Below, piece by piece: positions 1 to 5,321 of a stretch of DNA of 7,155 bases; positions within the stretch are counted from its first letter, which is position 1, and each line of letters begins with the position of its first letter. Made by a program: the position numbers and the translations under genes. The notes under the pieces were generated by a model. It had not been told where the DNA came from. It did no database searches and was given only the letters and a program-made list of their open reading frames with translations. Origin of the DNA: Gallionella sp. (lineage in GTDB: Bacteria; Pseudomonadota; Gammaproteobacteria; Burkholderiales; Gallionellaceae); assembly GCA_004298605.1 (NCBI GenBank), contig SCPW01000278.1, positions 1 through 7,155 on the forward strand, written 5' to 3'.

Positions 1-52
1 CGGTAATCGCCTTCGCCCGCGCCAGCGATGGCGCGGGCGAAGGCGATTACCG
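1..52. repeat. Perfect 23-bp inverted repeat with 6-base loop at window edge
   Basis: Bases 1-23 are the exact reverse complement of bases 30-52, separated by the loop AGCGAT (24-29). It lies inside recJ where the family has a non-repetitive stretch (RPVIAFA...DG). Read on the minus strand the gene gives RPVIAFARA then IAGAGEGDYR, which does not match RecJ. Read on the plus strand from base 3, the other arm gives VIAFARASDG, which does. Both arms are therefore copies of the same recJ segment in opposite orientation. This is best explained as a snap-back or fold-back artefact, or an inverted duplication at a contig end, rather than a functional hairpin. Confidence 0.9.
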
Positions 53-1184
53 GGCGATGAAATTTATCTTTCAGGCGCGAGGCGAGGATGCCGATCACGC
101 CTTGATGCCAAGTTTCATCGAACAGCGCGAGGGTGAAATTATCGCCGGGGTCGCTCTGTTCCAACGCGGCATTCGCGCTGTCCTGCATATCGGCCTCGAT
201 GCTGCGCCGCTCGCGGTTGAGCGCGTCCAGTTCTGCGGCGATTTCCATCGCGGTTGCGGCATCGTCGGCCAGCAGGCAGTTGATGCCCAGGCTCATATCG
301 TCCAGCCGCCCCGCCGCATTCAGGCGCGGCCCGACGGTGAAGCCCAGATCGGTGCTTGAAACCTTGGATAGCGATTTTTTGGCGACTTGCAGCAAGGCGT
401 TGATCCCGGCACAAGCGCGCCCGGCGCGGATGCGCTGCAAACCCTGTTGCACCAGGATGCGGTTGTTCTGGTCCAGCTTCACCACGTCGGCGACGGTGCC
501 CAAGGCGACCAGATCGAGCAATTCAACGAGCTTCCGTCCTCTGTCCTCTGTCATCTGTCCTCTGATACGCAACTCGGCGCGCAACGCCAGCAGCGCGTAA
601 AACATTACGCCCACGCCCGCCAGATGCTTGCTGGGGAACATGCAGCCGGGCTGGTTGGGATTAACGATGCAGGCGGCATCCGGCAACGCGTCGCCGGGCA
701 GGTGATGATCGGTCACCAGCACTTGCATCCCCAGCCGGTTGGCGGCGGCGACACCTTCGACGCTGGCGATGCCGTTATCCACTGTCAATAAAATATCGGG
801 CTGTGAGCGAGATGCAAGATGGACGATCTCGGGCGTCAATCCATAGCCGTATTCAAAACGGTTCGGCACGATGAAATCGACTCGCGCACCGAAGGCGCGC
901 AGCCCGCGCACGGCCACCGCACAGGCCGTTGCGCCGTCGGCGTCGTAGTCGGCGATGACCAGCAGTTTTTTCTGCGCGGCAATTGAGTCGGCCAGCAGGC
1001 GCGCCATTTCATGTACATTTTTCAGATTGTCGAACGGCAGCAGATCGGCAAACGAAGTGCCAAGCTGTTTGCTGTCCGTAATGCCGCGCGCCGCAAAAAT
1101 TTTTGCCAGGGCTACGGAATACCCGGCATCAAGCAGGGATTGCAGGGCTGGTGCGGGGATACTGCGCGGAGTGATGGTTATCAT
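1..1184 (-). CDS. recJ: RecJ single-stranded-DNA 5'-3' exonuclease, C-terminus missing
   Basis: This DHH-family exonuclease degrades single-stranded DNA 5' to 3' in RecF-pathway recombination, mismatch repair and base excision repair. About 394 codons lie in the window; RecJ proteins are usually near 560-580 residues, so the remainder of DHHA1 and the OB-fold are missing. Visible motifs are VIADYDADGAT (about 76-86, metal-binding Asp residues), TVDNGI, the VTDHH triad followed by LPGD, NPNQPGC, LDLVALGTVADVV, and LGFTVGPRLNAAGRLDDMS at the DHH/DHHA1 junction, then WHQGVIGILASRLK. The ATG at 1184 fits the family N-terminus but has no clear Shine-Dalgarno sequence. An in-frame GTG at 1229 directly abuts an AGGAGG (1235-1230), which is too close to be a normal ribosome site. 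Residues 386-394 come from a fold-back palindrome and are probably not genuine. A 7-bp tandem repeat encodes residues 208-217. Confidence 0.95.
   Translation of the reverse strand, partial: MITITPRSIPAPALQSLLDAGYSVALAKIFAARGITDSKQLGTSFADLLPFDNLKNVHEMARLLADSIAAQKKLLVIADYDADGATACAVAVRGLRAFGARVDFIVPNRFEYGYGLTPEIVHLASRSQPDILLTVDNGIASVEGVAAANRLGMQVLVTDHHLPGDALPDAACIVNPNQPGCMFPSKHLAGVGVMFYALLALRAELRIRGQMTEDRGRKLVELLDLVALGTVADVVKLDQNNRILVQQGLQRIRAGRACAGINALLQVAKKSLSKVSSTDLGFTVGPRLNAAGRLDDMSLGINCLLADDAATAMEIAAELDALNRERRSIEADMQDSANAALEQSDPGDNFTLALFDETWHQGVIGILASRLKDKFHRPVIAFARAIAGAGEGDY
536..563. repeat. Four tandem 7-bp units (GTCCTCT) inside recJ
   Basis: Bases 536-563 read GTCCTCT, GTCCTCT, GTCATCT, GTCCTCT, so three units are identical and one has a single mismatch. 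On the coding strand this is AGAGGAC repeated. It encodes RecJ residues 208-217 (RGQMTEDRGR), in the variable linker just before the conserved LVELLDLVALGTVADVV segment. Seven is not a multiple of three, so gain or loss of one unit would shift the recJ frame. The present copy number keeps the gene open. It appears tolerated because the linker varies in the family. Confidence 0.9.
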
Positions 1185-1312
1185 AAAAATTGCTGCGGTT
1201 GAAACTCTGAGGTGGATGAAGTTTAACACCCTCCTGTCGCGGGAATATCTGCGGGGCAAGCTGCGGCGTTTTGCCGCCAATCTTTCACAACACTAAAGGC
1301 TCCCTGAAATAT

Positions 1313-1341
1313 AAAAAAAGCCAGCGTGGAAGCTGGCTTTT
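1313..1341 (-). terminator. Intrinsic terminator of the cytochrome c gene
   Basis: A perfect 10-bp stem (AAAAGCCAGC at 1316-1325 paired with GCTGGCTTTT at 1332-1341) encloses a 6-base loop. On the minus strand the stem ends in seven T residues (1319-1313), the classic rho-independent layout. It lies about 48 bases past the cytochrome c stop and before recJ, so it should separate the two transcripts. On the plus strand the T run is only four long, and no plus-strand gene ends here. A second, weaker hairpin (about 1349-1371, GC-rich with one G-U pair) lies between the stop codon and the terminator. Confidence 0.88.
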
Positions 1342-1388
1342 CAGGGATGGAACCGCCGGGAAGCCGGCTCCTGTGTGCTTTGTTGTAA

Positions 1389-1721
1389 TTACTTGATTGA
1401 CAAGATGAAATCCACCATGGCGGCGCTGTCTTCATCGGTGACTTTTTTCATAGGAGGCATGACGTCTTCAGCACCCCATGCACCTTTGCTGCCGTTCTTG
1501 ATTACGCCGACCAGCTTGGCTTTCGCATCGGCATTACCGGCATATTTTGCGCTGACTTCCTTATATGAAGGGCCCATAACCTTGCTGTCGATGCCATGGC
1601 AATTGAGGCAACCGTTTTTCTTGAGCAATGCCTTGCCCGCCTCCGCATCCATTGCGCTTGCCTGACCGGCAAACATCAACGCGGCTGTAGCTGCTGCGAT
1701 ACCTATCCATTGTGCCTTCAT
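1389..1721 (-). CDS. Periplasmic class I cytochrome c (c551/c552 type)
   Basis: A small soluble electron carrier of 110 residues. Residues 1-23 (MKAQWIGIAAATAALMFAGQ, then ASA) form a Sec signal peptide with a likely cut after ASA, leaving a mature protein of about 87 residues. The single haem site is C38-L-N-C41-H42, and the distal ligand is most likely Met88 in the VMPPM segment, the position used in cytochromes c551/c552. KVMGPSYKEVSAKYAG and the C-terminal helix DEDSAAMVDFILSIK also match that family. The start at 1721 is chosen over an in-frame ATG 12 codons upstream because GGAGAG lies 6 bases before it and the signal peptide begins there. Electrons would pass between periplasmic redox partners such as a bc1 complex and a terminal oxidase or reductase; the actual partners cannot be seen. 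It has its own terminator and is likely monocistronic. Confidence 0.93.
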   Translation of the reverse strand: MKAQWIGIAAATAALMFAGQASAMDAEAGKALLKKNGCLNCHGIDSKVMGPSYKEVSAKYAGNADAKAKLVGVIKNGSKGAWGAEDVMPPMKKVTDEDSAAMVDFILSIK

Positions 1722-1727
1722 AACAAT

Positions 1728-1751
1728 CTCTCCAATTAAAGTTGTTTTATA
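1728..1751 (-). promoter_or_regulatory. Ribosome binding site and -10-like box of the cytochrome c gene
   Basis: On the minus strand GGAGAG (1733-1728) lies 6 bases before the ATG at 1721 and fixes that start. TATAAA (1751-1746) resembles a sigma-70 -10 box and would place transcription start near 1739, just ahead of the ribosome site. No acceptable -35 hexamer is visible 16-18 bases further upstream, so the promoter part is tentative and could need an activator. The Shine-Dalgarno part is secure. Confidence 0.45.
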
Positions 1752-1877
1752 AACCACACCCCGATCCAGGGCGCGGGCATACTAATATGGGCGGGTTGGT
1801 TTTGCAAACATAGCCCTGTTCATAAGCGGGTTAACGCTTCGGGATGAATTGGCGTTGACCGCCTTGGCTCATCGCAA

Positions 1878-3110
1878 TTACGCGTCTTCCTGGTCCAGAT
1901 CGAACGCCTTGTGCAATACGCGCACGGCCAGTTCCAGGTATTTCTCGTCGATGACCACGGAAATCTTGATTTCCGAGGTGGAGATCATCTGGATGTTGAT
2001 GCCTTCTTCCGCCAGGGTGCGGAACATTTTGCTGGCGATGCCGACGTGCGAGCGCATGCCCACGCCCACCACGGAGACTTTGGTGGTTTTGCTGTCGCCG
2101 ACCACGTCGCGCGCGCCGATGTGGGGTTGCACCTTGCTCTTCAGGATGTCGATCGCCTTGGTGAAATCGTTGCGGTGTACGGTAAACGAAAAGTCCGTCG
2201 AGCCATCCACGCCGACGTTCTGGATAATCATGTCCACGTCGATGTTGGCATCGCTGATCGGCCCCAAAATCTGGTAGGCGATGCCGGGTTTGTCGGGCAC
2301 GCCCATCACGGTAATTTTTGCTTCATCGCGATTGAACGCGATCCCGGAGATAATGGCTTTTTCCATCTTGTCGTCATCCTCAAAAGTAATCAGCGTGCCT
2401 TCGCCATCTTCTTCAAAGCTGGACAGCACGCGCAGCTTGACCTTGTATTTTCCGGCAAATTCCACCGAACGAATTTGTAAAACCTTGGAACCCAGGCTGG
2501 CCATTTCCAGCATTTCCTCGAAGGTGATGCTCTTCAGGCGGCGCGCTTCGGGAACCATGCGCGGGTCGGTGGTGTAAACGCCATCCACGTCGGTGTAAAT
2601 CTGGCATTCGTCGGCTTGCAGCGCGGCGGCAATCGCCACGCCCGTCGTGTCGGAACCGCCGCGCCCCAGCGTGGTGATGTTGCCGTTTTCATCCATGCCC
2701 TGGAAACCGGCCACCACCACCACGCAGCCGTTCGCCAGATCGGTGCGGATATTCTGCTCGTCGATGCTGACGATGCGCGCTTTGGTGAAGGCGCTGTCGG
2801 TGAGAATCTTGACCTGCCCGCCGGTGTAGCTTTTAGCGTTCAGCCCCAATTCCTTGAGCGCCATCGCCAGCAGGCCGATGGTGACCTGTTCGCCGGTGGA
2901 GACGATCACATCCAGCTCGCGCGGATCGGGATGTTTCTGGATTTCCTTGGCGAGCGCGATCAGGCGGTTGGTTTCGCCGCTCATCGCGGAGAGTACCACC
3001 ACGACCTGATGCCCCTGTGCCTTGAATTTCGCGACGCGCCGCGCCACGTTCTTGATACGCTCGGTGCTGCCGACCGACGTACCGCCGTACTTCTGAACAA
3101 TCAATGCCAC
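1878..3110 (-). CDS. lysC: Aspartate kinase (aspartokinase), monofunctional
   Basis: Catalyses ATP-dependent phosphorylation of L-aspartate to 4-aspartyl phosphate (EC 2.7.2.4), the first step toward lysine, threonine, methionine and diaminopimelate in the cytoplasm. The 410-residue length is typical of the short monofunctional class. The amino-acid kinase domain spans about 1-245: KYGGTS (7-12), SAMSGETN (41-48), STGE (71-74), TTLGRGGSDTTG (146-157) and YTDVDGVYTTDPR (172-184). Two ACT domains follow (about 265-335, with VPDKPGIAYQILGPI, and 345-405), which in the family bind lysine and/or threonine for feedback inhibition. There is no fused homoserine dehydrogenase. The start is GTG at 3110, immediately before the conserved ALIVQKYGGTS; no strong Shine-Dalgarno sequence precedes it. 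It is divergent from the exporter genes, with a shared upstream region of about 170 bases. No T-rich terminator is evident downstream. Confidence 0.97.
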   Translation of the reverse strand: MALIVQKYGGTSVGSTERIKNVARRVAKFKAQGHQVVVVLSAMSGETNRLIALAKEIQKHPDPRELDVIVSTGEQVTIGLLAMALKELGLNAKSYTGGQVKILTDSAFTKARIVSIDEQNIRTDLANGCVVVVAGFQGMDENGNITTLGRGGSDTTGVAIAAALQADECQIYTDVDGVYTTDPRMVPEARRLKSITFEEMLEMASLGSKVLQIRSVEFAGKYKVKLRVLSSFEEDGEGTLITFEDDDKMEKAIISGIAFNRDEAKITVMGVPDKPGIAYQILGPISDANIDVDMIIQNVGVDGSTDFSFTVHRNDFTKAIDILKSKVQPHIGARDVVGDSKTTKVSVVGVGMRSHVGIASKMFRTLAEEGINIQMISTSEIKISVVIDEKYLELAVRVLHKAFDLDQEDA

Positions 3111-3144
3111 GATTTTTATACGCCTGACTTAAAAAATGTGCGCG

Positions 3145-3150
3145 ATTCTA
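3145..3150 (-). promoter_or_regulatory. Candidate -10 box for lysC
   Basis: On the minus strand TAGAAT (3150-3145) matches five of six positions of the sigma-70 -10 consensus and lies 34 bases before the lysC GTG, giving a predicted leader of roughly 28 bases. The region 16-18 bases further upstream is T-rich (CGTTTTTT) but has no good TTGACA match. It is plausible from position and sequence only. Confidence 0.35.
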
Positions 3151-3269
3151 GCGCAACTGACCGGAAAAAACGAGGCAGCAAAATAAATTGGAGTTTGCTG
3201 GTATCCTACCGCTTGGATGCGGCTATCTGCGGAGGTTTTGCGGTATGCCGCGCTTACCCGATATTTTGT

Positions 3270-3275
3270 GGGGAG
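3270..3275 (+). promoter_or_regulatory. Ribosome binding site that decides the adaptor start
   Basis: GGGGAG lies 4 bases before the ATG at 3280. An in-frame ATG exists at 3217, but it has no ribosome site and would add 21 residues ahead of the basic N-terminus and membrane anchor. The downstream start is therefore preferred. No convincing plus-strand promoter could be picked out between 3150 and 3270. Confidence 0.6.
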
Positions 3276-3279
3276 TTTC

Positions 3280-4449
3280 ATGGCTTTTTCCCGGCGCGAC
3301 AAGCGTAATAATTTTTCCCGTTACCTTTTGTGGGTGGCGGGGCTGGCATTGCTGGCGGCTGCGGCATGGCACTTCACGCGCCCCGAGCCGATCCGCGTGC
3401 AACTGGTCAAGGCAGGGCGCGGGATGGTCGAGGCGACGGTGAGCAATACCCGCGCGGGGACTGTCAAGGCGTGCCGCCGCGCCAAGCTGGCTCCTCCGGC
3501 GGGCGGCCAGATCGAGCGACTGCTGGTAAAAAAGGGCGAACGGGTCAAGGAAGGCCAGGTGTTGCTGGAATTGTGGAACGAAGATTTGCGGGCGCAGGCG
3601 CGCCTGGCGGAGCAGCAACTCAAGACGGTGGTTACGCACGTCGAAGAGATCTGCACGATCGCCGATCTGAGCGCCAGGGAAGCGGCGCGGGCGCGGCAAC
3701 TGCGTGAGCGCGGTTTTCTTTCGCCGGAGGGGTTGGAGCGCGCCGAGGCGGACGCAAAGGCCAAGCAGGCATCCTGCGGCGCGGCGCGCAGCGAGATCGA
3801 GCAAAGCCGTTCGCGCATTGCCGTGGCGCGCGCCGGCCTGCGGCGCATGGTGTTGCGTGCGCCGTTCGACGGTATCGTGGCCGACATCAGCGGCGAGCTG
3901 GGCGAATACGCCACACCGTCGCCGCCCGGCATTCCGACTCCGCCGGCCATCGACCTGATCGACGACCGCTGCATGTTTGTCAGCGCGCCGATCGATGAAG
4001 TGGATGCGGCCAATATCAGGATAGGGCAGATGGGCCGCATCACGCTGGATGCGATCAAGGGCAAATCTTTTGCGGGTCGGGTCAAGCGCATCGCACCCTA
4101 CGTGCTGGAGCTGGAGAAGCAGGCGCGCACCGTCGAAGTGGAGGTAGAGTTTGTCGAACCGCCGACCGCAGAGAATCTGCTGGTCGGCTACAGTGCGGAT
4201 GTGGAGATCGTCCATGCCGCGCAGGAGAAGGCGCTGCGCATCCCCACGCAGGCGCTGCTTGAAGGCAAGCGTGTACTGTTTTATCGGGCAGATGGCGCGC
4301 TTGAGGAACGCGCCGTGGTGGTCGGCCTGGCCAACTGGGAATACACCGGGATTACTTCCGGGTTGAACGAAGGTGACCAGATTGTGCTGTCGCTCGACAA
4401 AGAGGGTGTGAAGGCTGGCGCGCGGGTGCAGCCGGAAGAAAAGAAGTGA
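3280..4449 (+). CDS. Periplasmic adaptor of an ABC exporter (HlyD/MacA-like membrane fusion protein)
   Basis: A predicted 389-residue inner-membrane-anchored adaptor that links the ABC permease to an outer-membrane channel. After a basic N-terminus (SRRDKRN) comes one membrane segment (about 13-31, YLLWVAGLALLAAAAW). The first half of the lipoyl domain follows (about 60-97, APPAGGQIERLLVKKGERVK), then an Ala/Arg/Glu-rich alpha-hairpin (about 101-180) and the second lipoyl half (VLRAPFDGIVADISGELGEY, about 181-200). A proline-rich stretch (about 201-213) precedes the beta-barrel (VSAPIDEVDAANIRIGQ onward). The C-terminal membrane-proximal domain contains ALRIPTQALLEGKRVLFY and GLNEGDQIVLS. This order matches MacA-type adaptors. 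The start codon is chosen for its ribosome site. ATPase and permease genes follow on the same strand, supporting a MacAB-like exporter. No TolC-type channel gene is in the window and the substrate is unknown. Confidence 0.9.
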   Translation: MAFSRRDKRNNFSRYLLWVAGLALLAAAAWHFTRPEPIRVQLVKAGRGMVEATVSNTRAGTVKACRRAKLAPPAGGQIERLLVKKGERVKEGQVLLELWNEDLRAQARLAEQQLKTVVTHVEEICTIADLSAREAARARQLRERGFLSPEGLERAEADAKAKQASCGAARSEIEQSRSRIAVARAGLRRMVLRAPFDGIVADISGELGEYATPSPPGIPTPPAIDLIDDRCMFVSAPIDEVDAANIRIGQMGRITLDAIKGKSFAGRVKRIAPYVLELEKQARTVEVEVEFVEPPTAENLLVGYSADVEIVHAAQEKALRIPTQALLEGKRVLFYRADGALEERAVVVGLANWEYTGITSGLNEGDQIVLSLDKEGVKAGARVQPEEKK

Positions 4450-4495
4450 AACGCGAACGGTGATGCCGTGAAAAGTGAAACGGAAAACGTCAAAA
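4446..4495. repeat. Degenerate 7-bp tandem array (GTGAAAC-like)
   Basis: Seven consecutive heptamer-like units can be aligned with only one extra base (4467): GTGAAAC, GCGAACG, GTGATGC, GTGAAAA, GTGAAAC, GGAAAAC and GTCAAAA. Two units are identical and the others differ at one to four positions. The array starts over the adaptor stop codon (TGA at 4447-4449) and its last unit enters the left arm of the palindromic element. It resembles the short tandem heptamer repeats described in some cyanobacteria. The period is clear, but the outer units are decayed. Confidence 0.6.
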
Positions 4496-4582
4496 CCAAC
4501 CCCCCTCAGTCCCCCCTGATAAAGGGGGAGGCAGGTATCTCCTCCTCTGACAAGGGGAGGCCGGGAGGGGTTGGTTTTGACG
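4488..4582. repeat. 95-bp palindromic element (MITE/REP-like) between adaptor and ATPase genes
   Basis: The ends are perfect 16-bp inverted repeats: CGTCAAAACCAACCCC (4488-4503) and GGGGTTGGTTTTGACG (4567-4582). Inside are two GC-rich hairpins, TCCCCC with GGGGGA (4510-4515 / 4524-4529) and CCTCC with GGAGG (4541-4545 / 4556-4560). The design resembles dispersed palindromic intergenic repeats found in many bacterial genomes. It encodes no protein and no flanking target duplication was evident. In RNA it would form a long hairpin in the middle of the exporter message, where it could stabilise the upstream mRNA or reduce read-through. It lacks a T tract, so it is not an obvious intrinsic terminator. 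Copy number elsewhere in the genome cannot be judged here. Confidence 0.8.
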
Positions 4583-4613
4583 CCCTCCACCTCTCCCCCA
4601 CCTCTTTTACAAA

Positions 4614-5321
4614 ATGATCCAATTCGAGCAAGTCAGCCGCAGCTTCATGGTCGGCGACCAGCAGGTTGCCGCGCTGCGCGACATCGACCTGAACATCGCG
4701 GCGGGCGATTATGTCTCCATCATGGGGCCGTCCGGTTCCGGCAAATCGACGCTGCTCAATCTGATCGGGCTGCTGGATCGCCCGAGCGCCGGCACTTACC
4801 GGCTGGATGGCGGGAACGTCACCGCTTTGGATGACGCGCGGCAAGCCAAAGTGCGCAGCGAAAAAATCGGCTTCGTGTTTCAGGCGTTCCATCTGGTGCC
4901 GCGCCTGACCGCCGCAATGAACATCGAGTTGCCGCTGATTCTGGCGGGCGTTCCCGCCGCCGAGCGCAAGGCGCGCGTGGCGCAGTTACTGGAGAGCTAC
5001 GGCCTGACGGATCGCGCCGATCATCGTCCCGACCAGCTCTCCGGCGGGCAGCGCCAGCGCGTGGCGATCGCGCGCGCCACCATCATGCACCCCGCCGTGC
5101 TGCTGGCCGACGAGCCGACCGGCAATCTGGACCAGGCGACAGGGAAAGAAGTGATGAACCTGCTCGAACAACTCGTCGCGCAACAGGTCACTTTGATCGT
5201 CGTCACCCACGATCCGGCCATCGGCGGGCGCGCGACGCGCCAGTTGCATATGGTGGATGGGCAGATTGTCGGCGAGGGCAAATCACCGGTGAAACCGGGC
5301 GCGGAAAATGAAGCCGGTTGA
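4614..5321 (+). CDS. ABC transporter ATP-binding protein (LolD/MacB N-terminal type)
   Basis: A complete 235-residue nucleotide-binding subunit that would sit on the cytoplasmic face and power the adjoining permeases by ATP hydrolysis. Walker A is GPSGSGKST (38-46), the Q-loop is VFQAF (Gln90), the signature is LSGGQRQR (142-149), Walker B is VLLADEP (162-168) with catalytic Glu167, the D-loop is GNLD, and the switch histidine is His199 in VVTHD. All catalytic residues are intact. The spacing and the sequence LSGGQRQRVAIARA are typical of the LolD/MacB/FtsE group. The N-terminus MIQFEQVSRSF agrees with family starts, although the upstream leader is pyrimidine-rich with no Shine-Dalgarno sequence. 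The last 14 bases overlap the next gene, which implies translational coupling. ATPase and permease are separate chains, unlike E. coli MacB, where they are fused. Confidence 0.95.
   Translation: MIQFEQVSRSFMVGDQQVAALRDIDLNIAAGDYVSIMGPSGSGKSTLLNLIGLLDRPSAGTYRLDGGNVTALDDARQAKVRSEKIGFVFQAFHLVPRLTAAMNIELPLILAGVPAAERKARVAQLLESYGLTDRADHRPDQLSGGQRQRVAIARATIMHPAVLLADEPTGNLDQATGKEVMNLLEQLVAQQVTLIVVTHDPAIGGRATRQLHMVDGQIVGEGKSPVKPGAENEAG

Noticed and set aside
1263..1277. GCGGC-GTTTT-GCCGC hairpin between recJ and the cytochrome c terminator
   Set aside because: A 5-bp stem with no T run; such hairpins are expected by chance in GC-rich DNA. No gene or other signal was found in 1185-1312 apart from the AGGAGG noted above.
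1825..1840. Small inverted repeat AAGCG-GGTTAA-CGCTT downstream of lysC as a terminator
   Set aside because: The stem is only 5 bp and no T tract follows on the minus strand, so it does not qualify as an intrinsic terminator.
1722..1877. Possible tRNA or small RNA between lysC and the cytochrome c gene
   Set aside because: No cloverleaf, T-loop sequence or CCA end was found on either strand; only a candidate promoter for the cytochrome c gene is visible.
1911..2480. A 189-codon plus-strand open frame across lysC
   Set aside because: It is antisense to lysC, its composition is dominated by His, Asp, Val and Ala, and it has no motif or ribosome site. It is a mirror of the lysC codon pattern.
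3238..3266. TTGCGG - 17 bases - ATATTT as a sigma-70 promoter for the exporter operon
   Set aside because: The implied transcription start near 3273 would remove part of the ribosome site at 3270-3275, and the hexamers are weak matches.
3223..4590. A 455-codon open frame on the minus strand, opposite the adaptor gene
   Set aside because: It lies fully antisense to a well-supported HlyD/MacA-like protein. The translation is rich in Arg, His, Gln and Leu with no recognisable domain, as expected for a shadow frame in GC-rich DNA.
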